Part shown: one piece after another, positions 9,573 to 20,480 of the stretch
Numbering within the stretch: the first letter of the stretch is position 1
How the letters are laid out: every line of letters starts with the position of its first letter
Source: Lyophyllum atratum
Lineage: Eukaryota; Basidiomycota; Agaricomycetes; Agaricales; Lyophyllaceae
Length of the DNA stretch: 64,000 bases
Reading direction: 5' to 3'
NCBI GenBank assembly: GCA_014905825.1
Contig: JACGCN010000012.1
Location: 620,001-684,000, forward strand
The notes under the pieces: model-generated
Told to the model about the DNA's origin: nothing
The model's input: only the letters and a program-made list of their open reading frames with translations
The model's database searches: none
Translations under genes and position numbers: made by a program

Positions 9573-10810
9573 CTATGATGCAGCTGAGATGTCGGAATGG
9601 AAAACCAGTGACATACAATGTCCTCTGAAATGCGTATTGAAGTGGCTCAATTTGGAGGAAGCGAAGATGATGACATCACCGTTCTTCAGCTCAAGAGCGA
9701 GTCCAGGTTCCTCAAGACAGAGGTCCCCTCCCTCGCAGTCCTTGTCCATTGCTACAATGACCATGCAGAGCTTGAGATCCTGATAATCTCGGTGAATAAG
9801 GGTGGTGACGTTGATGTTCAGAACAAAGCCCCCGAAAGGATATGCTGGAGAGAGTCCATCACCAGGAAGAACGTCGACATACCACACTTCTTTGTTACTC
9901 AAACAGGCTCGCCAAAGCAATTTGAAGTTGCTTGTATGCTTGAATATTCTTCTGAAGCTCCATAGACGTGCGAGGGGTACACTGTGCAGTGCTATAGTGC
10001 TTCTTCCCCTGTCGCTTCAGTGCCGCAGGATCGATGTCAGAAGGTGCCCCCTTACCCTATGAGGTAAAACTTCAATGAAGAAAGAAAAGATACAGATTTG
10101 AATATGACTTACACTGACATGATACCGATTCCACCATGCAAAATGTGTAAGACAGAATTTGCCACTCTCCCCTAGCACCGAGTCCGTATACCTGAGGACG
10201 CCTGGCTGTATCATGCTTAACTTGTCCAATAGAGGGTCTCTGATATGCTCTGGCATATCAGGGATGACAATAACCATGGGGTTTCCATGCTTATCATTGA
10301 CCCTCAAACGGCACCTGCAAAGAACATAAATTTATGGAACTTGTCATACTTAGAGACCACATACCCTTCCAGATTGTCATGGCTAAGCTTGACGTACGCC
10401 TTTCCATCAGTCTTCACCCCTAAGGACAGTTATGATAATCTATAATAGTGGAGTTGATAGAACTTGTAGAAATAGATAGGTAAGAGCGTACCTTCTCCTG
10501 GAAGTCTTTGAGGGACTTGGTTACAGCCTCCTGGACATATCCTCTGCCTTTGCGTATAGCGGTAGCGTTTCTTCTTATTTTTAGGAGAGAACTTGATCTT
10601 GGAGTTTGTCGGAAGTTCTGGATTGAAAGGTGTTTCTACAACGTAGAGTTTAGAAGGATCGCTAGTAAATGTGTGCGTTTCAAGCGCCTGCATGGCAAGT
10701 TCAAAGTTGTTGCTAGGGCCAGGAGGGGCTGGAAGGATCGCAGGGGGTGGGGGAATGAAGGCGGTGGATGGACCAGAAAAAGGCGTGTTATATAAAGAGT
10801 GCTGCATCAA
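9573..10810 (-). pseudogene. TET/JBP-like 2-oxoglutarate/Fe(II) dioxygenase, partial and broken
   Basis: Reading leftward, an exon near 10640-10503 gives AIRKGRGYVQEAVTKSLKDF. Further exons give KTDGKAYVKLSHDNLEG and NDKHGNPMVIVIPDMPEHIR...MIQPGVLRYTDS (to about 10135). After another intron comes GKGAPSDIDPAALKRQ. The C-terminal part (9920-9573) is the catalytic double-stranded beta-helix: NINVTTLIHRDYQDLKL (HxD iron ligands), GGDLCLEEPGL, NGDVIIFASSKLSHFNTHF (distal His) and SLVFHSD. Basidiomycete members of the TET/JBP family oxidise 5-methylcytosine and are strongly expanded in mushrooms. Between IALASLFE and the helix the frame breaks and about 20 residues seem lost. The arginine normally expected after SHFN..H.G is a cysteine here (TGT, 9615-9617). 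I therefore read it as a pseudogene. The family call is from memory of the motif pattern. Confidence 0.65.
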
Positions 10811-11703
10811 GTAAAACGGATATGGTTGAGCATGAGAGTTGACATTGCTGTAGGCCTCACTTCAGTTCTGGATGGAACGTGGCTTGTTGATAGCACTGTT
10901 TGGCAAAGGATGTCAACTGGAGTCAAATGAATGTGGTAGGAGAAGATTATCGAGTCAAAAAACTCGTCGAAATGTACAATGTCGGAGGCTTTGACCTCGG
11001 AGGAAATGCCTTGAGATGTTAGGAGAGTGGTGCTGAACAGGGTAGAAAATGTGATGCGGTTCGCTCTCTGTAAAAGGACTACCGCAGGTATGACATATTT
11101 AGATTGAATAGAATGAAACGGCATACCAGCACTCGCAAACAGGGTATACTTTGCCCCATCATCAACATATCGTTCGAGCAACTTCCAGCTCTTCGTAGAT
11201 TTGATCTTTTTGAGAACAATGGTCTTCTTCTCGCCAGTAGAGCAAGAGACACTACGCGAGGATGAGTCTGCGTCCATCAAAATAAAGGTAGATACCCACC
11301 TGATAACCTTGCATCTTAGAGCTATACAACTTAGCATATAGATGAAGTCAGCAGATGCGGCGGTTTGGTCAGCTCGGGCGCATCTCTCCGCAAGGAATTG
11401 AAGGGAATCCACAGCCATGATGCTATTGGTGTCGGAGGCAGGGGTTTTGCCCTGCAAAGCGTTCAAAACAGCTTGGACATCATTGCCGGAGCCCTCAATT
11501 AAGAGCATGTCTTCAGCAGATGTCGACAATGTGGTCATAAGCTGAGCGATATCAGGTAACTCCGGATTCTCGGGTTCAGGCTGGAGACGTTGCAAGCCAG
11601 GAGCTAGCCCGTCCACTTTGCCGCTGCCGTAGATGGAGTTCTCGGATGCATCACCTCGCAGGTCATCAATGGCCTTGAATATCACTGTCATTATCGCCAG
11701 CAC
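10807..11703 (-). CDS. Uncharacterised open reading frame, possibly part of a larger minus-strand gene
   Basis: A 298-codon open stretch (MLAIMTVIFKAIDDLRGDAS) without a recognised domain. Its C-terminal part (YVIPAVVLLQRANRITFSTL) resembles the hydrophobic, leucine-rich style of uncharacterised agaricomycete proteins found near transposons. A further open stretch on the same strand, 12242-11880 (MTRSHRESLQMLRVHARGPG), could be an upstream exon, but I see no clear splice pair. It ends immediately before the TET/JBP-like reading, so the two might once have been one gene. Function unknown. Confidence 0.3.
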   Translation of the reverse strand: MLAIMTVIFKAIDDLRGDASENSIYGSGKVDGLAPGLQRLQPEPENPELPDIAQLMTTLSTSAEDMLLIEGSGNDVQAVLNALQGKTPASDTNSIMAVDSLQFLAERCARADQTAASADFIYMLSCIALRCKVIRWVSTFILMDADSSSRSVSCSTGEKKTIVLKKIKSTKSWKLLERYVDDGAKYTLFASAGMPFHSIQSKYVIPAVVLLQRANRITFSTLFSTTLLTSQGISSEVKASDIVHFDEFFDSIIFSYHIHLTPVDILCQTVLSTSHVPSRTEVRPTAMSTLMLNHIRFT

Positions 11704-12659
11704 GAGTACCTAGACCGGTAACCATTCCCTCTATGAGACAAGCCTTGATAGAGGGACCGGTACAGCTGAGCTTAAATCACGCCTCCATGGTCACACACAC
11801 GGTGCCAGCACTTGCAGAACTTCTCTATATTATTCGCTTATTGCCTGAACACAAAATTCAAGCCTTAGTCGCGTTGCAACTACCCCAGGCCAAGTTTCCT
11901 AGCGCATATGTTGACCATTGTGTGATGTTGACCATCCTGTGTGATTTGACTGGAGAATATCCATAATCTCTCCATGTGCACCCCCAGATCATGCAGTGGC
12001 TGAGTGGTAGTAGTATTTCGAATAGACTGCACAAGATCAAGAAGCCCCAGCTCCGCGTCGAGCGATCTTGAACAAAACAGGGCCTGGTTCGGTGGTGGAG
12101 TGTCGGATACGCTGAAATATGGAGATAATTGTTGTAGCGTATCAGCATCGACATAATGGCTTATCAGATGTGCGAACGCACACCCGGGACCCCTTGCATG
12201 TACTCTCAGCATCTGCAGTGACTCCCTGTGACTCCGTGTCAAACGATATCAGGCCTTCTAAGCAATCCAGTGCGTTCGAGGGAGTTTCTGGGGTATGTAA
12301 CGCATTCTGTGTAGCGGTACGCGATTTTATTGGTTGGCCGATGATCTCGCTCGTGTTCGCGTGCTCAAGGTTGTTGCTACGGTCGAATAAGCCATCATAT
12401 TCGAGTCTGGTCGATAGACGGCACAGAGGGATTCAGTTGAAAGAATCCTTGCTGGCTTGAGCTGTTAGACATTCCGATACAGCAAAGAAAGGTAAACGAG
12501 ATGTATTGGTCCTCGGACGTGAAGAGCAATTTCCCCACTTGTTCCCATTTAGGACATTTACGTTTTCCGATCACCTCGGACCTGTCATTCTCGATTGCAC
12601 TGTAGTCATACGATGATTTAAACTCAGCTGTACCAGTCGTTATATCGCAGACTTGTCTT

Positions 12660-14271
12660 CATTATAACGGCCGGTCACAAGTCTAATGAGTACCCAGACA
12701 ACCCAGATGCACAGCGGGGCCTTCGGAGCGACAAGCGCATCCACGCATTCAAATCGGCCTCGAAACATAATGAACCAAAGCGTGCCGACAATGCACAAGT
12801 CCTGAAAGCTGCCACCTCATCTGGTAAGTTCTTTCACGTTGAAGCTGCTCTATTTGCTTACTGTGATTACCTTTCTCAGACACCTACACTCCAGACGAGC
12901 TGGTGAAGTGTGCATCGTGGTGCCTGACCCGCACACCTTCCTTGGATTCCGGGACCACTCGCAGATGCTTGTCGGCTCGGCGACTGCAGGCAGCTACTTT
13001 GGTCCGACCTTTTCATGAAGATGGTCCCTATGCCCGATCTCGGGCCAGACATGCATGTCCCTGTAAGTGACCTGTCTCTCTTTTCATATATAGCTGACTA
13101 ACACCCATCATGCACTTGTACAGGCACTCGTTGCATTGGCCGATAATGGCAAGACCAACCAATCAGGACGTGTTGACAAGTTCGGAGCCTTTCGCCACCG
13201 CCACATTGAGCTGTGTGCTGTCGGAAGCCTGGCCGGGTTACTTTTCACGTACTTTCACATCCTCGGAATGCCGGTCCCCAATTTCAAGCCGGATCTCACC
13301 GCAAATGGATTCGGAGAGTATGGGCGGCGTTCTTGGTATAATTATCATGTTTTCTCAACTACCATTCCCGAAAATGAGATGAGCTATGACGGTGAGCCCT
13401 CTCTATCACTCACATGAACAAGGTCAAGACTCACTCCAGAGCTCTAATTTCCGCAGCACATCGAAATCGGGTCCTTAAGATCCACATGGCAAACCAAATC
13501 TCTATTACAAAGGTCACCCATGCAACCCGGCCTTACGCCACCCAAACATGTCGTTCGAACGGCGCAACCTCAGATGGCATGAAGGCTCTTGGCGGATGGA
13601 GCAAGAACAGCTCATACCAGCAATGTTATGATCGTGCACTAACACTCGATGCGATCTTGGATGCTGCTATGTTCAATGCACGCAAGCTCGAGACCTACTG
13701 CCTGCCTCGTGAGTCGTGACTACCTCGTGTCTGCATCGACTACCAGTAGTCTTTGTCCCTGACACCCTTTTCAGAGCCGCCCGCCGAACTCCTGTCCTTA
13801 ATCTTTCCCTGGATTGAGGCTGCGGAATCCGCGCGAATTGAACATGAGGAGGCGAACATCAAGAACCGTGATATCGCACTCTGGCAGTTTCTACTTCTTC
13901 TTACGTGGCTACGAACGGTCCTCCTCCAAGACGCAGCTGTCCTTTTCATCAACAATCCCCATGCCTCAATCTTCAAGTACGCACCTCTTAATTCTCCTGT
14001 GTTTCACACCTTTGCGAGCACATCGACGGCTACTATTGCCGCGGCAGAGGAGAAAACTCGCCTCCTCGCCCTTCAGAACCTTCTACAACAAATGGGGCAG
14101 ACCCTCGAGGGAGTTTTGAGAGGGAATGCTTTACAGATGCAGCAGCTCCAGCATGCTCATCATGCTGAGCTTTCAATCATGAGGGACGAGGTGATTGAGA
14201 TGAAGGGTGTCGTCAACTTGCTCGCCGGCTTGAAAAGGTCCCGAAATATGCGCAAGTCTTTTTGTCTTTGA
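12660..14271 (+). pseudogene. Crypton-type tyrosine recombinase, middle and C-terminal part, degenerate
   Basis: Exons read KRADNAQVLKAATSSDTYTP, then (after an intron ending at 12879) TPDELVKCASWCLT and RDHSQMLVGSATA. A frame slip near 12990 leads to SDLFMKMVPMPDLGPDMHVP, then an intron (about 13061-13123) and ADNGKTNQSGRVDKFGAFRH. The catalytic region has the tyrosine-recombinase pattern: Arg in FRHRHIELC, H-x-x-R in VTHATRPYA, Trp in ALGGW and Tyr in YQQCYDRAL (13470-13690). The last exon (13777-14271) starts PPAELLSLIFPWIEA and ends in a coiled-coil-like stretch. Cryptons are fungal DNA transposons that integrate with such recombinases; yeast Ndc10 is a domesticated relative. The N-terminal core-binding part is absent here, and the frame slip makes it inactive. 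Confidence 0.75.
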
Positions 14272-14308
14272 TCTTACATCAATCTCTAACGATATCGTCA
14301 ACTCTCTA

Positions 14309-14885
14309 AGGTGTTTAGAGGTCCAGTTGCAAGGACCGGAAAAAAGACTGGAACCGGACCGGACTGGACCGCAAAAGACCGGACCACCAGTTGCAGTTGC
14401 CTTGATTTCAGGTCAAAAAAACCGGTCACAACTGGCCTAAAAAGACTGGTTGCAACTGGTTGCAACTGATATTATGTAATACCTAGTATATACCCCTTCC
14501 TGGCCCATCAAAACTGTCTTTGAAGTGAAAAAATACATGTCAGGACTCATTTTTTGGCAAGATGTGACAAGTTTTCACTTACACAACACTTCTTAGTTCT
14601 ATATAGACCTCCTGCACAGGCTACCAACTGTTGTAGCACTTAGATGTACACCTTATACACACTTCAGAGAGTGAATTACTCAAAAGACTGGTCAAAGACC
14701 AGTCAAAGACCAGTTGGCAACTGGTCTTTCAAAAAACTGGTTACAACTGGTTTGGGTCGGTTTTTTGCGGTTTTTTGCAGTTGCGGTCCGGTTTTTTGGG
14801 TATTTTGAATATTGCGCAACTGGTGCAGTTGCCAGTTGCCTATTTTTAACCCAAAAAACCGGACCTGACCGGACCTTCGAACACT
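14309..14885. mobile_element. hAT-like miniature element (copy 1) rich in ACCGGT/AACTGGT motifs
   Basis: The left end GTGTTTAGAGGTCC and right end GGACCTTCGAACACTA form an imperfect terminal inverted repeat like that of the better copy at 15923-16571. The interior consists of many short inverted and direct motifs (ACCGGT, TGCAACTGGT, GACTGGT) that would fold strongly, and no coding sequence. Unlike copy 2 it has no matching 8-bp flanks (ACTCTCTA left, CATGCTGT right), so one end is altered. It begins 38 bp after the Crypton stop codon. Confidence 0.65.
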
Positions 14886-15922
14886 ACATGCTGTGAGGGG
14901 GAGCGTCACTGGAAAAGAGTGTGTCCCATAGGATTCTAGAGTGCTCGATCGCTCATGGGACACGCTGTACTTCCCCGCTGTGTGAGAAGACTTGGCAGGA
15001 TGAGAGCCTAATGCCAGTAGTGCCAGTCATAACGACAACGCGAATAACGGGTGACGGGAACTTACCTATGCCCTCGTCATCATGCCCAGTTCCTTCTTTG
15101 CTTACAGCCACCATTGACCTGCGGGTATTCCATTGCTCTGTCGGACGTCCAATGACACGTCAACTTGCAGGGCTTACAGAGGCTAAGGCCAGTACTTGCG
15201 ACTTGTTAGAACCGAATGATATAAGGATAAGACTTAGAGAGATGAGGATGACTTAGATGAATAGAGATAACTGGGTTTTAACACTGAGTTGATTCGATGC
15301 TAGATACTGGCTAAAGTACAAGGTTTATATAGGATTCTGTTTAGGGGTTTTTAGAAAGGAGAGTATGTATGTGTAACATATGAATAGTAAAGTACTGTGA
15401 TAGTATGATGAGTCATTGATGACAATGGGGATGTGGAGGACATGCTGGGCGCTGGGCACGATGCTTTCGTGAGCACTGGGCGAGGCACGAGGAGCAGCCC
15501 ACAGTATGTTTTTCCCTTCCTGTGGCCGGTGTTCGTGCTGACCCAGACCGTTCATGTAGATCCTGCACCTTTTCCTGAGCGCATCCACGGTGACGACAAT
15601 GGCGAGGGCGACAGCTACGAGAAATGACGAGCAGGACCACTACTACCACCACCGCCATGCCCTGGACATGGGCTGGCAGGGAATCGGGGCAATCGAAGGG
15701 ATGTCCTGGTTGCACGGGACGTAGAGCTGGTATTCTTCAATCTGCCATGGCGTCAGCGTTGTATGAGTGGTGGAGTGCCGGGCATAGGGTGGTCGGCGAG
15801 CATGGCAGTGCCGCTCGTGCTGATCCGGCAGTTTGGGATGCGAAGAATTGTTTACCGCTGTCTCTGTCTTGTTATGTACCTGTAGTTTGATGTTCACATG
15901 AGTCCATGTTACTACATGTTGT
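14886..15922. other. Gap between the two hAT-like elements; possible LTR fragment at 15204
   Basis: No gene recognised. TGTTAGAACCGAATGATATA at 15204, followed by an AT-rich stretch with TTTATATAGG near 15330, looks like the start of an LTR, but no matching second end is visible. Weak minus-strand readings around 15900-15420 (TPWQIEEYQLYVPCNQDIPS) could be a gene remnant. Confidence 0.35.
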
Positions 15923-16571
15923 TAGTGTTCTGAGGTCCGGTTACATGAACCGGGTTTGTAACCGGGACCGGACTTAACCGGACTTTCGGTCCCGGTCTAC
16001 CCATCCAAAAATATTGTAACCGGACTGGGTTGAACCGGTTGACACCGGTTATAACCGCTACCATGCACGTGACCTAGTCAACACAAAAGACTCGTGTCTG
16101 GGAACGTATTTCGGCTTTTGCGCGGCAAATTTTGATGTCCTCGGCTTCCAGAAACAACAAACATGCTTGAAATCGACAGATCTATCTGATCTAACATTTT
16201 TGGCAACCGTCACGTGGTCACGTGATTAGGCCGCGTCCCAATTTGGATGACGTGTAGGACCTCCCAAATGAGCATCAAAACTTGTGTTTTGGCCATAGCT
16301 CCCTCAGTTTTGATTCAATCAACATCATCTAAGCTCAGATATAATGTTTATGTATGTATCTAGCCGTCTGACATCACTCCCCCTGCCCTGGGGGGCGGGA
16401 ATGGATGGATGCGAAAAAATGACACTGGATGACGGTCAAAACCGGTCAGATAACCGGTTATGACACGCGGTCCCCGGTTAAAGCAAAATCTGAATATTTT
16501 GTAACCGGGCGGTCCCCGGTTCAAGCCTTCAAGGTGCAAAAAACCGGACCGGACCGGACTCCAGAACACTA
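15923..16571. mobile_element. hAT-like miniature element (copy 2) with perfect 8-bp target duplication
   Basis: It starts TAGTGTTCTGAGGTCCGGT and ends CCGGACTCCAGAACACTA, an inverted repeat with the TAGNG start typical of hAT elements. The 8-bp target duplication CATGTTGT flanks it exactly (15915-15922 and 16572-16579). It is 649 bp with no transposase. The interior has clusters of ACCGGT, TAACCGGT and CCCGGTT motifs near both ends. An autonomous hAT partner is not in the window. Confidence 0.82.
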
Positions 16572-16987
16572 CATGTTGTCGCTAGTACTCGGTACCCTAG
16601 TGATCTTATAATGTACCTTCCTGTTATGCTGGGGTACTATGTTCTATTTTCTCCTTGCCGCATAAGATATATGTTTCACTTGTGATCACTTAGGTTCACT
16701 TGGAGACTTCCCGACCTCCTCTTGAGTCCCTTGTTCATTTCATTCATTCGTGATGTCTACTGCGAGTGATGACGAGGTGTGAAGACCTCTACTTCTAACA
16801 GAAGTTTCAAGTTATTGATGAATGATACTGGTGATACAGGGTCTGATTCAAGACGAAGCACTGAAGATATACCTCGAGGAGGAAGACTCGCTCGACAACA
16901 TGATCGACAACCTCATTCTAGGATCTTTCGAGGATTTACCCGAAGCTGATGCGGTTGATTCTGCTGCCCGACACGCTGCCGAGATTG

Positions 16988-17709
16988 CACTGGGGGCAAA
17001 TCAGCATATATCCCGGGAAAAATGCTAAACAAATGTAAGAAATATTCTTTATTTGAAAAGCATTTTTCTCCATGAAAAATACAGAAAATATTTAAACTTT
17101 GTTCACCATAATTCCCAAGAGAAAACCCAAAACAAATTCATAATATGCTTATCATTTTTCTTGTATATGGTTTATCATTTTTCTCAGATATATTCTAAAT
17201 TTAATCAAGTAAAGAATTTAGTTAATATTTTAAATTAAATACACATTTTTTGACAAGAAAAATCCTGAACAGATGCTACAAAGTTTCAAAATTTGTTCTG
17301 CATTTCTTCAACATCATAACCTTCGCTAAATGCTAGATAAACTTGAAATCATGACCAAGATTTATTTTCTATTTGTCTTGAATCATGTTCACAGTTTGTT
17401 CTCCATTTTTCTTGATCAAAAACATAGGAAAAATGGTGAACACATTTGAAATATTGTTCTTCATTCATTCTCAATATTTCTCAGTCCGGAATACAAGAAA
17501 AATGATGAACACATTTAAAATATTGTTTATCATTTGTTTAGACAATGAAAAAGATTTTATTGCAGAGAAAATTCTGAACAATGTCTTAAATTTTGTGCTG
17601 GGAAAAATGATGAAAAAATCTTGAACATTATTTAAAATGTTGCTTGCAGAATTGAGCATTTTCCATGCAGAAATATCCAGTACAGCCATCATGAGTCTTG
17701 CTCAGAGTG
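16988..17709 (+). repeat. Left inverted-repeat arm of the foldback element
   Basis: 722 bp, AT-rich after the first 20 bp, and the reverse complement of 21558-22286 with scattered substitutions. It contains recurrent ATCATTTTTC and AACATTTTAAAATATTG-type subrepeats. Confidence 0.88.
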
Positions 17710-17974
17710 TGGTTGTGGGCTGTGTCTGGCGTCCTTGGGTAAACATGACCGTGTGAGCGAGCCATGGTGGCCTGTTTCGATAATTTTTGTGTGCTTAGAT
17801 ATTAGATTTTTGAATGATTGTAGTTGAGGTTTAGAATATCTTGTTAATTCAAGTTTAGATTTTGTGAGATCCGTCGAGTGCGGACTTTGAATGATCTGGC
17901 CCACAGCCGCCCCATTCCGACGGCTTGCACAGCTGCCTTGACGGCCTTCACAGTCACTTGGCAGCCCCTGTGGG

Positions 17975-20478
17975 TTTCTAGAAAACCACTGCGTGTTTTG
18001 AGAAAACCACTGTGCATTTTGAGAAAGCCACTGTGCATTTTGAGAAAGCCACTGTGCATTTTTCGTAAGGCGGGTTTTTAGAAAACAAGTGCGCTTTAGA
18101 AAACATGTCTTTCAGAAACCAGTCATTAGAAAACTAAGGCCGGTTTTTGAAAAACCAATGCTGGAAAACTCATCTTTAAAAAACTCGGCGTTTGAAAACC
18201 AACATGGGTTGTTGGCGGTCAACACGGGGCTGCGGGGCGCGTACGGGGCTGGAGCGAGGGTTGTGGTGTCTGAATACCTTCTGCAGGTGATCAGGGAAGC
18301 CAGACAAGACAAATGAATCTTTGTTGCAATAGGGGAGTGTAAATGATTAATAAAGGTAAAATGAAATCAAGACTAACCTTTGTTGCAATAGGACAGTGTA
18401 AGGCCATGAAGGACAGCAACAACGCACGGAGGACAGCCATGACAAATGGCCTACAATGCCCGACACCAGTGACCACATGGCCGTGCCCCCATGCTGCCAT
18501 TTGTACTATTTACGTGTTAATATATGTTTGAGAAAATCAGTGCCCAAACACAGGTTTTTAGAAACCACTGCGCATTTTTAGAAAACAGAGCGCGTTTTTA
18601 GAAAACACTGCAGGTTTTTAGAAACCACTGTGCATTTTGAGAACCACTGTGCATTTTTAGAAACCACTGCAGGTTTTTAGACACCACTGCGCGCTTTGAG
18701 AAAGCCACTGTGGGTTATTAGAAAACAGAGCGCGTTTTTAGAAACCACTGCATGTTTTCACAAAACCAACACGGAGTTTTAGAAAACCACTGTGGGCTTT
18801 TAGAAAACCACTGCGTGTTAGAAAACAGAGTGCATTTTCAGAAACCACTGCAAGTTTTTAGAAACCACACTGCATGTTTTCACAAAACCAACACAGAGTT
18901 TTAGAAAACAGAGCGTGTTTTTAGAAACCACTGCACGTTTTCACTGCGTGCTTTGAGAAAGCCACTGTGGGTTTTTAGAAAACACTGCAGGTTTTTAGAA
19001 ACCACTGCGTGTTTTGAGAAAGCCACTGTGGGTTTTTAGAAAACAGAGCGCGTTTTCAGAAACCACTGCGCGCTTTGAGAAAACCACTGCAGGTTTTTAG
19101 AAAACACTGCACGTGTTTAGAAAACCAACACGGAGTTTTAGAAAGCACTGCATGTTTTCAGAAAACCACTGCATGTTTTGAGAAAACCACTGCGCGCTTT
19201 TAGAAAACCCCTGTGCGTTTTTAGAAAACACTGCAAGTTTTTAGAAAACACTGCACGTTTTTAGAAAACCAACACGGAGTTCTTGAAAACCACTGTGGGC
19301 TTTTAAAAAACCACTGCGTGTTAGAAAACAGAGCACGATTTTAGAAACCACTGTGCGTTTTTAGGAAACCACTGTGCGTTTTTAGAGAACCACTGCAAGT
19401 TTTTAGAAAACACTGCACGTTTTTAGAAAACCAACACGGAGTTCTTGAAAACCACTGTGGGCTTTTAAAAAACCACTGCGTGTTAGAAAACAGAGCACGA
19501 TTTTAGAAACCACTGTGCGTTTTTAGAAAACCACTGCGGGTTTTTAGAAAACACTGCACGTTTTTAGAAAACCAACACGGAGTTCTTGAAAACCACTGTG
19601 GGCTTTTAAAAAACCACTGCATGTTAGAAAACAGAGCACGATTTTAGAAACCACTGTGCGTTTTTAGAAAACCACTGTGCATTTTTAGAAAGCACTGCAA
19701 GTTTTGAGAAAACCACTATGCGTTTTTAGAAAACGGAGCACGTTTTTACAAACCACTGCACGTTTTTAGAAAACCAACATGGAGTCTTAGAAAACCACTG
19801 TGGGTTTTTAGAAAACCACTGCACGTTTTGAGAGAACCACTATGCATTTTTAGAAAACAGTCGTTTAGAGCGCGTTTTTAGAAAATAGAGCATGTTTTTA
19901 GAAAACCACTGAGCATTTTGAGAAAACCAACACAGGTTTTTATTTAGAAAACTACTGTGGGCTTTGAATACTGTGAGTTTTTAGAACACACTGCATGTTT
20001 TTAGAAAACACTGCACCTTTTCAGAAACCAACACCGTCATTCAAAAACAAACATGGGTTTTTACAAAACTGAGGCAGGTTTTGAAAAAACCACTGCACCT
20101 TTTCTAGAAAACACGGCTTTAAAGAACTGGTCATTCAAAAACAAATGTGGGTTTTTACAAAACTAAGGCTGGTTTTTAGAAAACCAATGTGCGTTTTTGG
20201 AAAACGCCTCTTTTTTTTATAAAACTAAGGCAGGTTCTTAGAAAACCAATGCATGTTTTTAGAAAACTAAAGCTGGTTTTTAGAAGACCAATGCTGGTCT
20301 TTAAAAAACACACCTTTAAAAAACTGGTCATTCAAAAAAGAATGCGGGTTTTTTGAAAAACTCAGGTGGGTTTTGGGTGGGTTCTTCGAAAATCAAATGC
20401 ATGTTTTTAGAAAATAAGTGGGTTTTTAGAAAACACGTCTTTCAAAACCAGTCATTCAAAGACTAGGCCTGGTTTTTT
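17975..20478. repeat. Minisatellite, unit about 21-22 bp (TTTTTAGAAAACCACTGCGCG)
   Basis: Dozens of variant tandem units of the form (T)TTTAGAAAACCACTGYGNG fill 18540-20478, with an earlier block at 17975-18210 and unrelated sequence in between (18215-18540). Variants include GAAAACAGAGCGCG and GAAAACCAACACGGAG. Longer units repeat as blocks of about 130-170 bp, beginning near 19257, 19426 and 19558, so the array has a higher-order structure. No coding content is evident. Confidence 0.88.
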
Positions 20479-20480
20479 TA

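Noticed and set aside
15204..15430. Solo LTR call from TGTTAGAACCGAATGATATA
   Set aside because: Only one end is visible and no second copy or target duplication exists in the window, so it is kept only as a possibility in the gap note.
17385..17624. Small AT-rich open frames in the foldback arms (mirrored at 21614-21840)
   Set aside because: They recur only because the arms are inverted copies; composition is Phe/Ile/Asn/Lys-rich as expected from AT-rich DNA, with no domain.
18540..20478. Regularly spaced repeats resembling a CRISPR-like array
   Set aside because: Units are contiguous and variable, with no unique spacers, and the genome is eukaryotic; it is a minisatellite.
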